A DNA stretch of 50,206 nucleotides from Gemmatimonadota bacterium (GTDB lineage Bacteria; Gemmatimonadota; Gemmatimonadetes; Gemmatimonadales; GWC2-71-9), in assembly GCA_025350665.1 (NCBI GenBank), contig JANXXJ010000077.1, forward strand, positions 1 to 50,206, read 5' to 3'. Made by a program: the position numbers and the translations under genes. Below are positions 40,078-47,508 of the stretch, in pieces; the stretch's first letter is position 1, and each line of letters starts with the position of its first letter. The notes beneath the pieces are model-generated. The model did no database searches. It was not told where the DNA came from and worked only from the letters and a program-made list of their open reading frames with translations.

Positions 40078-41021
40078 GCCTGGCTCCGGATCCTGGGATC
40101 GGCCCAGCCGTAGGCCAAGTCGAGGAGGAAGTTGGCGGTCACGACGGTGGCGGCCACCACCAGGGCGATCGCCATCACGAGCGGGTAGTCCCTGCCTAAC
40201 GCCGCCTCGACGCTGAGCCGGCCCATGCCGGGCCAGGCGAACACCGTTTCGGTGACGGCGGCGCCGCCGACCAGCATCGGGATCTGGAGGCCCAGGACGG
40301 TCAGCAGGGGCACCAGGGTGTTCCTGAGGACATGGCGCCGGAGGACCGCGCCTCGGGTCAACCCTCTGGCGGCGGCGGGCCGGACGTGGCTCGCGGCGGC
40401 GGTGCCGGTGACCGCGGCCCTGAGGAACCGGATCAGTTCGGCCGACAGGGGCAGGGCCAGCACCGCCATCGGCAGGGCCAGGTGGGCGAGCCGGTCGCCC
40501 AGATCGTGCTGACCGGGCGTTACCATCCCGCCGGCCGGCAGCAGGTGCCAGCGGGCGGCCACCAGCAGGATCGCCACGATGCCGAACCAGAAGGGCGGGA
40601 TCGCGAGCGAGGTGAAGTTGATCACGCCGACAGTCCGATCGAGCCGGCCGCCGGGCGCCAGGCCCACGGCCACGCCTAACGGGACGGCAATGACGAGGCT
40701 CAGCAGCAGCGATGCCGCCACCAGGGCGAGGGTGTTGGGGAGCCGGGTGAGGACCGTCGAGAGCGTCGGGGTCTGATAGAGGAAGCTCCGGCCCAGGTCG
40801 CCCTCGAGGAGCCGGGCATGCCAGCGGAGATACTGGGTGGCGAGGGGCTGGTCGATGCCGAGCCGGGCCTCGATCGCTTGGCGTTCCACGGCGCTCAGTT
40901 TGGGGTCGGCGAGTACCGCCGGTCCGCCGGGCGCGGCGTGGATCAACAGAAACGTGGCCGTCGTCACCAGCCAGAGCACCAGCAGACCCTGGAGGACGCG
41001 GCGGACGAGAAAGCCGGCCAT
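40074..41021 (-). CDS. Peptide ABC transporter permease, DppB/OppB type
   Basis: 315 residues. Start MAGFLVRRVLQGLLVLWLVTTATFLLIHAAPGGP is characteristic of DppB. Then LGIDQPLATQYLRWHARLLEGDLGRSF, the membrane segments, and an EAA loop ARGLTRGAVLRRHVLRNTLVPLLTVLG. Ends LDLAYGWADPRIR as usual. Sits 7 bp after the binding-protein gene. Two CGTTAGGC copies fall in it (near 40194 and 40674), each supplying a TTA leucine codon. Confidence 0.92.
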   Translation of the reverse strand: MAGFLVRRVLQGLLVLWLVTTATFLLIHAAPGGPAVLADPKLSAVERQAIEARLGIDQPLATQYLRWHARLLEGDLGRSFLYQTPTLSTVLTRLPNTLALVAASLLLSLVIAVPLGVAVGLAPGGRLDRTVGVINFTSLAIPPFWFGIVAILLVAARWHLLPAGGMVTPGQHDLGDRLAHLALPMAVLALPLSAELIRFLRAAVTGTAAASHVRPAAARGLTRGAVLRRHVLRNTLVPLLTVLGLQIPMLVGGAAVTETVFAWPGMGRLSVEAALGRDYPLVMAIALVVAATVVTANFLLDLAYGWADPRIRSQA

Positions 41022-41028
41022 CCCGCCG

Positions 41029-42579
41029 CTACCGGGCCCTGAAGTACAGCTTCTCGGCGTGGCGGAGGGCGTCGCGGATGCCCAGGGCGGGCAGGCCCAT
41101 CAACTGGGCCCGACGGACCTGCACCTCCCTCGGGTAGTACAGCAGCAGCACGGGCGGGTCTTCGGCTTCGACCGCCTGGAAGGCGAGGTAGGCGGCGCGC
41201 CGCCGGGCCGGATCGAGCGTGGCGCGACCCACCGCGAGGAGGCTGTCCGCCGTGCGGTTGGAATAGAGCACGTCGTTGTTGGACTGGCCGGTGCCATAAT
41301 ACGAAAACTGGTCAGGGTCGAGCGGGGTGTTCCACCAGATGAGGTACGCCTCGTGCCGGCGCGGGGTGACGTAGTCCCGCACCAGCGAGGCGAATTCCAT
41401 GGTCTTGATCTGGGCCGTGACGCCGATCCGCTTGAAGTCCTGCTGAACCGCGACGGCCGCCTGTTCGCGGCTGGGATTGCCCTTGTCCACCAGCATCGTG
41501 AACTGGAACGGCCGGCCGCCGGCATCCGTGAGCACGGCGCCAGGCCCCCGATGCCAACCGGCCTGGGCGAGGAGCGCCAGCGCGGCGGTCGTGTCGTAGG
41601 GGATCGTCGGCAGGCCGTCGGCGTAGTACTCGCGGAGCGCCACGGGGATGGTGCCCTGCGGGTAGTCGGCGTAGCCTCGCATCACCCCGTCGATGATGGC
41701 CTGGCGGTTGACCGCGAGCGTGAGTGCGCGGCGCACCAGCGGCGACTTGAACAGGGGCAGGCTCTGATTGAACCCGACGTAGTAGTGCTGCGGTACGGTG
41801 ACCTGATCGATCCTGAGGTCAGGGTCGTCGGCGAGGCCGCGGAGGTTGGCGGGCTCGAGCGTCACGAGGTCCAGTTCGCCGGCCCGGAGCTGGGCCACCT
41901 GCGCGTTTACGTCCGGCACGATCTTGAACACGATTCGTGAGAGCCGGGGTGGAGCGCCATAGTACTTCGGGTTTGCGGTGAGCACGATGTAGCTCCCCGG
42001 TACCGACTCCGTTACCTGATAGGGGCCGGTGCCGACCGGATGGGACCGGTTGAAATCGACCTGATCCGCGATCGGCCCAGTGAAGGCGTGGGCCGGAATG
42101 ATGCCGGCGTTGTGGCCCAGCAGGGTCAGGAAGGGCGCGAAGGGGGACTTGAGCCAGAAATCCACCGTCAGCGGATCGGCGATGGTGACGGAGTCCACCA
42201 CTGAAAAGTCGGACCACTGCAGGGTGCCGGATTTGGGATCGAGAATCCGGTCGAAGGTGAATTTCACATCAGTCGCCGTGAACGGCTTGCCATCGTGCCA
42301 GACGACGCCGGACCGGAGCGTGAACGTGTAGCGCCGGCCATCCGGGGAGATCCGATAGCCGGTGGCCAGGTCAGGCTCGGGAGTGATCGAGTCGCTCGGC
42401 CGCATCAGGCCGGGGAAGATCACCTTGTTGATGAGCACCGAGCCGATGTCCGGCGACAGCGGCGCGTTCATCACCGGATCGTTGATGAGCGCAAGCCGCA
42501 GCGTGTCGCTGGGCGGGCCGGAGCGACGACACCCGGCGAGCGACAGCAGCGCCGCCGCGAGGAGAATGCGACGGCTCAT
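41029..42579 (-). CDS. Peptide-binding lipoprotein of an ABC transporter (SBP family 5)
   Basis: 516 residues. ATG at 42579 gives MSRRILLAAALLSLAGC, a lipoprotein signal with lipobox LAGC (Cys17). Family 5 features: LRSGVVWHDGKPFTATDVKFTFDRILDP, HPVGTGPYQVTESVPGSYIVLTANPKYYGAPPRLSRIVFKIVPD, AQLRAGELDLV and VRRALTLAVNRQAIIDGVM. It should capture oligopeptides (or another family 5 ligand) for the two permeases downstream. Overlaps the M28 peptidase stop by 4 bp, so peptidase and uptake genes are coexpressed. A longer upstream reading is peptidase sequence in another frame. Confidence 0.92.
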   Translation of the reverse strand: MSRRILLAAALLSLAGCRRSGPPSDTLRLALINDPVMNAPLSPDIGSVLINKVIFPGLMRPSDSITPEPDLATGYRISPDGRRYTFTLRSGVVWHDGKPFTATDVKFTFDRILDPKSGTLQWSDFSVVDSVTIADPLTVDFWLKSPFAPFLTLLGHNAGIIPAHAFTGPIADQVDFNRSHPVGTGPYQVTESVPGSYIVLTANPKYYGAPPRLSRIVFKIVPDVNAQVAQLRAGELDLVTLEPANLRGLADDPDLRIDQVTVPQHYYVGFNQSLPLFKSPLVRRALTLAVNRQAIIDGVMRGYADYPQGTIPVALREYYADGLPTIPYDTTAALALLAQAGWHRGPGAVLTDAGGRPFQFTMLVDKGNPSREQAAVAVQQDFKRIGVTAQIKTMEFASLVRDYVTPRRHEAYLIWWNTPLDPDQFSYYGTGQSNNDVLYSNRTADSLLAVGRATLDPARRRAAYLAFQAVEAEDPPVLLLYYPREVQVRRAQLMGLPALGIRDALRHAEKLYFRAR

Positions 42580-44315
42580 GCCAGGGCCGAATCGACCGCG
42601 GCCGTGGCGTCGCCGAGGACCGCGACGAAGCGGTTCTGGCCCCGGGTGAGATGGGTCCGGATGAAGCCGGTCCGCGACGGTGTGGCCTTCGGGAGTTCGA
42701 GGGCCGGGGCCAGGTCGGGGAGTGGCAACACCGTCTCGGCGTGGTCGTGGAAGAAGGCCGGCCGGGTGGTGAAGTTCACCGGGACCAGGTAGCGGGCAAG
42801 ACGACGGACGGCCGCGTTCAGGCGGCGAACGGCCGGATCTCCGACCGGCGCGGCCGCGAGGGCCGCCCCCCGGGTATTGAGGCGGGTCACCGCCTCGGCG
42901 AGCGACGCGATCGCGGCTCGGGCCGGGTCGAACGAGAACGCGGTCCCGGCCGCCTTCTGATATTTGTCCAGCGTGCCGCTGAACTCGGCCAGGGTACGGG
43001 CGAAGTCGAATGGAGCCACCGTCCGATTGGCGGCCTCCATGACGGCCGCCAGGTAGATCTTGATGTCGGTGGCGAGGATCGTTCGATCGGCGATCTCCAT
43101 GACGTCGTCTTCGGTGTGCCAGGCGATGTTGGCGCCGCACCCGCCGACGGCGTAGTAACCCTTCCGGGCCCGGTCCTCCACGGACATGGTGGACAGGAGC
43201 ATGAAATAGCTCGAGATCCCAATGTTGTTGAAGGAGTAGTCGCCGGCCTGGAAGGGCCGCTCGCCGCGGGCCTCCTTGCCGGCGATCTCGCGAATCACAT
43301 CCTTGCAGAAGTCTTCGGTCTCGGACATCCAGGAGATGTCGTAGTACTCGGTGGCCCAGCGGCAGCCCGGTGAGTCACAGTTCACCTGGGCGATGCAGTT
43401 CCGATAGAGGTCCTGTCCGTAGTGGTCCGCGAACCAGGTGCTGCCGGCATAGCGGCCGGTCGAGTGGCCCGGCCACCAGGCGATCCAGACGGAGCGTTTG
43501 AGGGAGGCCCGGTTCTGCCAGAGGACCCGGGCGATTTCGAGCATGGTGCCATCGCCGACCGCGTTGTCGCCGACGCCCACGTCCCACGAGTCGTAGTGCC
43601 CATGCAGCAGGACAAACGGCTCGGCCTCGTCGGTGCCCGGGATCTTCACGACGGGGATGGGCGAGACGTACCAGCCGTCCTCGAGGTCCGCGACGATGGT
43701 ACCGACTTCGTGTCGGCCCGCCGCCTTGATGATCTCCTGGCCGTCCGGATGGTTGACCGCCACGACCGGGATCGCCGGCTTCCTCGGCAAGTCGTACAGG
43801 TCGGGGGTGCCCCAGACGGTGGTGCAGATTCCCCAGTGGGGATTCTGACCCGGGTTCACGGCGATGATGCCCACGGCACCCAACGCCTCGTAGTGGGCAA
43901 CCTTGCCCGGCATGCCGAAGCCCTCGGTGACCACGATCCGGCCCCGGGCCATCGAATCCAGATTGGACGCCGGCGGACGCTGGAAGAACTCCTCGAGGCT
44001 GGGGTCCTGCGTGTTCGGGATGTAGAGCAGGGGCGCGGTCCGGCCTGGGGTGGCCATGCTCATGGCCATCGGCTTGGCCCGGAAAGTCCGGTTCCCCGAC
44101 TCGATCCGAGCTACCCCGGGCAGACTCAGGTATAACTCCGGCCGATGGACGGTGACCGGCACCCCGAGCTTCTCCAGTCGGCCGATGATCTCGCCCGCGG
44201 CGGTTTCGACGTCACGGGGGTGCTCCCGCCTCAGGGTGGAGAACCGTTGAATGAGGGACCAGGCGTGGTCGGTGGACACAGCGCCAAGAGCGGCACGGAC
44301 CTCGGGTCGGAGCAC
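42576..44315 (-). CDS. M28-family zinc aminopeptidase-like protein with PA domain
   Basis: 579 residues from a GTG at 44315 with CGAGG 5 nt upstream. The frame is open farther, but that part (to 44537) is AT-rich non-coding-looking sequence. A PA-like insertion (ARGRIVVTEGFGMPGKVAHYEALGAVGIIAVNP) precedes the M28 domain: VLLHGHYDSWDVGVGDNAVGDGTMLEIARVL (metal His/Asp and the bridging Asp), NCDSPG and AWHTEDDVMEIAD (last His). The C-terminal 150 residues are helical. No signal peptide is seen, so location is uncertain. A different start would change that. It heads peptidase-SBP-permease-permease, suggesting peptide scavenging. Confidence 0.82.
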   Translation of the reverse strand: MLRPEVRAALGAVSTDHAWSLIQRFSTLRREHPRDVETAAGEIIGRLEKLGVPVTVHRPELYLSLPGVARIESGNRTFRAKPMAMSMATPGRTAPLLYIPNTQDPSLEEFFQRPPASNLDSMARGRIVVTEGFGMPGKVAHYEALGAVGIIAVNPGQNPHWGICTTVWGTPDLYDLPRKPAIPVVAVNHPDGQEIIKAAGRHEVGTIVADLEDGWYVSPIPVVKIPGTDEAEPFVLLHGHYDSWDVGVGDNAVGDGTMLEIARVLWQNRASLKRSVWIAWWPGHSTGRYAGSTWFADHYGQDLYRNCIAQVNCDSPGCRWATEYYDISWMSETEDFCKDVIREIAGKEARGERPFQAGDYSFNNIGISSYFMLLSTMSVEDRARKGYYAVGGCGANIAWHTEDDVMEIADRTILATDIKIYLAAVMEAANRTVAPFDFARTLAEFSGTLDKYQKAAGTAFSFDPARAAIASLAEAVTRLNTRGAALAAAPVGDPAVRRLNAAVRRLARYLVPVNFTTRPAFFHDHAETVLPLPDLAPALELPKATPSRTGFIRTHLTRGQNRFVAVLGDATAAVDSALA

Positions 44316-44365
44316 GGGAACCTCGGGGCGATCAAGTCGGGTCGAGCGGACAATGCGGGCGGAAT

Positions 44366-44394
44366 AATCTACGCCCGGAACGATCGGAGTTCCA
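44366..44394 (-). promoter_or_regulatory. Possible promoter of the M28 peptidase operon
   Basis: Minus-strand TGGAAC (44389-44394), 17-bp spacer, TAGATT (44366-44371), about 43-50 nt before the GTG start. The -10 is good, the -35 weak. Confidence 0.4.
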
Positions 44395-44545
44395 GTTGCG
44401 AGCGTGGATATCAACAGTGTTGGATAGTTGTTGGTAGTTAGTGGTGAGTCGTAGGTAGATGTAATGCCACATAAGATATTGAAACACAAGCCTATACGAC
44501 ATTTGTGGTCAGCGTGTGGATAAGTTGAGTGTATCATTATTGTGC

Positions 44546-44574
44546 TTGTGGGTACTGGTGTGGATTCCTATCTT
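44546..44574 (+). promoter_or_regulatory. Promoter of the secreted conserved protein, leaderless type
   Basis: -35 TTGTGG (44546-44551), 17-bp spacer, -10 TATCTT (44569-44574), then seven bases and the ATG at 44582. It overlaps two of the TGTGG motifs, so a protein bound there would control it. Confidence 0.65.
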
Positions 44575-44581
44575 CCAAGGT

Positions 44582-45586
44582 ATGAGAACTCGGCTGGTGG
44601 CGGGGTGGGTGGTTGTAGGGGTGGCGGGGATGCTGTTCGCGGGGTGCCAACGAGCGGAAACCGGTGGGTTGGATCCCGACCCGGCGACGCCCGGGCCGCC
44701 CCCACCGCCAGCCACCGGACCGATGGGGTTGAACGCGGCCCTGGCGCCCCGCCGGCTCTTTCCGGCCGACAATCCATGGAACCAACCCGTCGACACCGCC
44801 CAGGTTGATCCCAACTCGGATGCGATTGTGGCGGCCATTGGGTCAGCCAAGGCGCTTCATCCGGACTTCGGTGCCAGTTACAACGGCGGGCCGTTCGGGA
44901 TTCCGTATGTCGTGGTCGGTGCTATGCAGGCCAAGGCCGCCGTGAGCTTCGACTATGCGGACGAGAGCGACCCAGGCCCGTATCCGATTCCAGTCGGGGC
45001 TCCGATCGAGGGAGGTGCCGGGTCATCGGGTGACCGGCACGTGTTGATCATCGATCGCGACGCCTGGAAACTCTATGAACTCTACGCCGCCTACCCGCAG
45101 CCGGACGGGACCTGGCACGCCGGATCCGGTGCGGTCTTCGACCTCAATTCCAATGTGCCCCGGCCTGCCGGCTGGACGTCGGCGGACGCGGCGGGGCTGC
45201 CGATTCTCCCTGGCCTGGTGCGTTACGACGAAGTGGCGGCCGGCGTCATTCCCCACGCGCTCCGGTTCACCGTAGCGCGGACTCGCCGGGCCTACCTGCC
45301 ACCGGCCCGCCACTGGGCGAGCAGCGACGTCTCCGCGCTGCGGCCGCCGATGGGAATGCGGGTTCGCCTCAAGGCCGGCTACGACATCTCCGCTTTTCCG
45401 GCCTCGGCGAAGGTGGTCCTCACGGCCCTCAAGAAATACGGCATGATGGTGGCTGATAACGGGAGTGACTGGTTCGTGAGCGGGGTGGCGGACGGCCGAT
45501 GGATTGACGGGGAGATCAATAGCCTGAAGCAAGTGCGGGGGTCGGACTTCGAGGTGGTCCGGATGGCGGGGGTCGTCGTTCCCTAG
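44582..45586 (+). CDS. Conserved lipoprotein of unknown function
   Basis: 334 residues. The ATG at 44582 gives MRTRLVAGWVVVGVAGMLFAGC, a lipoprotein signal with lipobox FAGC (Cys22). An earlier in-frame start exists (44516) but lies before the promoter. A proline-rich linker follows, then a domain with FPADNPWNQPVDTAQVDPNS, GIPYVVVGA, HVLIIDRDAWKLYELYAAYPQPDGTWHAGSGAVFDL, LPGLVRYDEVAAGVIPHALRFTV, PPMGMRVRLKAGYDIS and VLTALKKYGMMVADNGSDWFVSGVADGRW. I recognise this as a widespread secreted domain (also in actinobacteria, acidobacteria and eukaryotes) without a known activity. Confidence 0.78.
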   Translation: MRTRLVAGWVVVGVAGMLFAGCQRAETGGLDPDPATPGPPPPPATGPMGLNAALAPRRLFPADNPWNQPVDTAQVDPNSDAIVAAIGSAKALHPDFGASYNGGPFGIPYVVVGAMQAKAAVSFDYADESDPGPYPIPVGAPIEGGAGSSGDRHVLIIDRDAWKLYELYAAYPQPDGTWHAGSGAVFDLNSNVPRPAGWTSADAAGLPILPGLVRYDEVAAGVIPHALRFTVARTRRAYLPPARHWASSDVSALRPPMGMRVRLKAGYDISAFPASAKVVLTALKKYGMMVADNGSDWFVSGVADGRWIDGEINSLKQVRGSDFEVVRMAGVVVP

Positions 45587-45617
45587 GCGCGACCGCCGCG
45601 CCGGCGCCACAATCTGT

Positions 45618-45644
45618 GGGCCGGCCGCTCCGTCGGGCCGGCCC
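45618..45644. terminator. GC hairpin between convergent genes
   Basis: GGGCCGGC (45618-45625) and GCCGGCCC (45637-45644), 8-bp perfect stem, 11-nt loop, between the stop codons of the conserved lipoprotein and the zincin lipoprotein. There is no T-tract, so intrinsic termination is uncertain. Confidence 0.4.
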
Positions 45645-45646
45645 GA

Positions 45647-46114
45647 CTACCGGTCGGCTACTCCGCTCGACCAGCTCTCCCAAGTCAGGCGGCACCGGGT
45701 TACGAAGTACTCGGGGGGGTGACCTTCACGATCGAGAAGATGGTGCAACATCTCGTGGCGGATCACCATTTCGTGGCCGACGTACTTGCCGGCGATGATG
45801 ATCCGCGCCACGTTGCCGACCTTCTCCCACATGCCGACCTTGGGGCCGGCACTGGTCTGAAACGTCTCGGCGTCCGGCACCACAAACCACTGTATCTGCT
45901 TGAATTGTCCCGCCAGTCCGCTACAGGCTTCGGTCCGTTCGAACCACGCCGTATAGGATGGCTGGGCCCCCAGCGGGACCGCCCCGGCCGGCAACTCCGG
46001 CTCGGATGGCGAGAAGGCCGAGCACCCCCCGAAGGCCACGACCGCAAACGAGAGTTGGCGGAGCCGCTTGGCGAGGGTTGAACGGTTGTGGCGCGGATGC
46101 GACAAATTCTGCAC
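45647..46114 (-). CDS. Small lipoprotein with a zincin HExxH motif
   Basis: 155 residues from a GTG at 46114. N-terminus RLRQLSFAVVAFGGC gives a lipobox FGGC (Cys31). After a Pro-rich stretch comes a compact domain: KQIQWFVVPDAETFQTSAG, VARIIIAGKYVGHEMVIRHEMLHHLLDREGHPPEYF. RHEMLHHLL holds HExxH (His120, Glu121, His124); the following GHPPEYF could supply a third ligand (His132). It looks like a minimal metallopeptidase or a zinc-binding remnant of one, held at the envelope. I cannot assign a MEROPS family. It diverges from the M24 peptidase gene, sharing the regulatory region 46115-46212. Confidence 0.65.
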   Translation of the reverse strand: MQNLSHPRHNRSTLAKRLRQLSFAVVAFGGCSAFSPSEPELPAGAVPLGAQPSYTAWFERTEACSGLAGQFKQIQWFVVPDAETFQTSAGPKVGMWEKVGNVARIIIAGKYVGHEMVIRHEMLHHLLDREGHPPEYFVTRCRLTWESWSSGVADR

Positions 46115-46123
46115 TGGTCTACC

Positions 46124-46148
46124 GTCGAAGAATTCGACTGTCGAAGAA
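46124..46148. promoter_or_regulatory. Possible operator: GTCGAAGAA direct repeats and GTCGAA/TTCGAC dyad
   Basis: GTCGAAGAA occurs at 46124-46132 and 46140-46148. The first is also half of a dyad GTCGAA-GAA-TTCGAC (46124-46138). It lies in the divergent space between two peptidase-type genes, just downstream of the predicted start of the minus-strand transcript. Confidence 0.45.
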
Positions 46149-46162
46149 GCGAACTATGTGCC

Positions 46163-46191
46163 ATTTTCCGGTCTGGAAGTGGTTCTGTCAA
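46163..46191 (-). promoter_or_regulatory. Promoter of the zincin lipoprotein gene
   Basis: Minus-strand perfect -35 TTGACA (46186-46191), 17-bp spacer, -10 GAAAAT (46163-46168). The predicted start near 46155 leaves about 40 nt to the GTG at 46114 and places the GTCGAAGAA repeats in the initial transcribed region. Confidence 0.55.
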
Positions 46192-46212
46192 CCCCGCTTA
46201 GAGGATGTCGCC

Positions 46213-47508
46213 ATGCCGTCACGCCGGGATTTCCTGGGTTCGATCGCCGCGTCGGGAGCCGTTTTCGGGTCAGGAACGGGGTGGTCGCCGGAGCTGCCGA
46301 TGGTGGCGGAGGGCCAGCAGCCCGGGCCGGTGCCAGCCCCGATCGCCGCTCTCAAGTCGATGAAAGACCAGATGGTGCCGATTGCCGGGGCGGAGCGGCT
46401 GGCCCGGATCGAAAAGGCCCGCCGGCTGATGGCGGCGCAGCGACTCGACGCGATCATCCTGACCGGGGGTACGTCGCTCCGTTACTTCACCAACATCGAG
46501 TGGGGTTTGAGCGAGCGGCTTCTGGCGGTCGTGATTCCGGCCAAGGGCGGCGCCTTCCTGGTGTCGCCGGCTTTTGAGCGGGACCGCGCCATGGAACAGG
46601 TGGCGGCGAGTCCTCTCGGCCACGACGCCGAAGTGATGACGTGGGATGAGCATGAGAGCCCGTTCGATCTGGTCGGGGCCGGATTGAAAGCTCGCGGCGC
46701 CACGGGCACGATCGGATTCGAGGAGACGGTGCGGTACGTCTTCAGCCACAACATTGCGAACGCCTTGCCGAGTGCCCGATTCACCAGCGCCACCGGGGTG
46801 ACGGCCGGGTGCCGGATGGTGAAGAGCCCGGCGGAGCTGGCCCTGATGCGGCTCGCGGCGCAGGTGACGCTCAAGGCCTACGAGGCGGCCTACCGGTCGA
46901 TGAAGGCCGGGATGACCCAGAATGATTTTGGCGGCCTGGTGCGGACGGCGCACGACCGGCTGGGCTTCAGCGGCGGGGCTGGTGTGCAGGTCGGGAAGTA
47001 TTCAGCGCTTCCGCACGGGTCGATCACACCGCAAGTGATCAGCGAGGGATCGATTTTGCTGATCGATGGCGGCTGTACGGTGGGCGGCTATGCCTCTGAC
47101 ATCAGCCGGACGTTTGTGTTAGGCAGGGCGACGGGGCGGATGAAACAGGTGTTCGAGATCGAGCATCGGGCCCAAACGGCGGCGCTCAAGGCGGCGGGGC
47201 CCGGCGTGGCGGCGGGCACCGTCGATGCGGCCGCGCGGAAGGTGATCGAGGACGGCGGGTTTGGCCCGGGCTACCAGTACTTCGGCCACCGGGTGGGGCA
47301 CGGGATGGGCATGGACGGCCACGAGTGGCCGTACCTGGTCAAGGACAATCCGCTGCCGCTCGAGCCGGGGATGACGTTCAGTGACGAACCCGGCATCTAC
47401 ATTCCGGGAGAATTCGGGATCCGCCTCGAGGACGATATGATCATCACGGAGAACGGGGCGGAGCTGATGACGCCCCAGAGTCCGTCGCTCGAGGCGCCGT
47501 TCGCCTAG
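46213..47508 (+). CDS. Tat-exported M24 metallopeptidase (Xaa-Pro aminopeptidase-like)
   Basis: 431 residues from the ATG at 46213, with AGAGGA 7 nt upstream. The Tat signal MPSRRDFLGSIAASGAVFG sends it to the periplasm. An N-terminal creatinase-like domain (RLMAAQRLDAIILTGGTSLRYFTN) is followed by the pita-bread M24 domain with its metal ligands: LLIDGGCTVGGYASDISRTFV (two Asp), FGHRVGHGMGMDGHEW (His), FSDEPGIYIPGEFGIRLEDDMIIT (two Glu). It should cleave Xaa-Pro bonds, complementing the M28 peptidase and peptide importer nearby. Its stop shares CTAG with the EAL-HDOD gene on the other strand. Confidence 0.92.
   Translation: MPSRRDFLGSIAASGAVFGSGTGWSPELPMVAEGQQPGPVPAPIAALKSMKDQMVPIAGAERLARIEKARRLMAAQRLDAIILTGGTSLRYFTNIEWGLSERLLAVVIPAKGGAFLVSPAFERDRAMEQVAASPLGHDAEVMTWDEHESPFDLVGAGLKARGATGTIGFEETVRYVFSHNIANALPSARFTSATGVTAGCRMVKSPAELALMRLAAQVTLKAYEAAYRSMKAGMTQNDFGGLVRTAHDRLGFSGGAGVQVGKYSALPHGSITPQVISEGSILLIDGGCTVGGYASDISRTFVLGRATGRMKQVFEIEHRAQTAALKAAGPGVAAGTVDAAARKVIEDGGFGPGYQYFGHRVGHGMGMDGHEWPYLVKDNPLPLEPGMTFSDEPGIYIPGEFGIRLEDDMIITENGAELMTPQSPSLEAPFA

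Larger units (their letters stand above)
44316..44581. other. AT-rich divergent intergenic island with TGTGG motifs
   Basis: 266 bp between the M28 peptidase and the secreted conserved protein, clearly richer in A/T than anything else in the window between about 44395 and 44580. It holds a promoter for each direction and four plus-strand TGTGG motifs at 44504, 44515, 44547 and 44559. The second is a perfect DnaA box (TGTGGATAA, 44515-44523) and the fourth a near match (TGTGGATTC). No gene is visible in it. Confidence 0.6.

Noticed and set aside
44316-44537. Longer N-terminus for the M28 peptidase
   Set aside because: The added residues are AT-rich, cysteine- and threonine-heavy sequence unlike the rest. 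A GTG with a Shine-Dalgarno at 44315 fits better.
44500-44581. Replication origin
   Set aside because: One perfect DnaA box and partial ones in an AT-rich stretch are not enough. No dnaA, dnaN, gidA, parA or rpmH is nearby, so it is reported only as a motif cluster.
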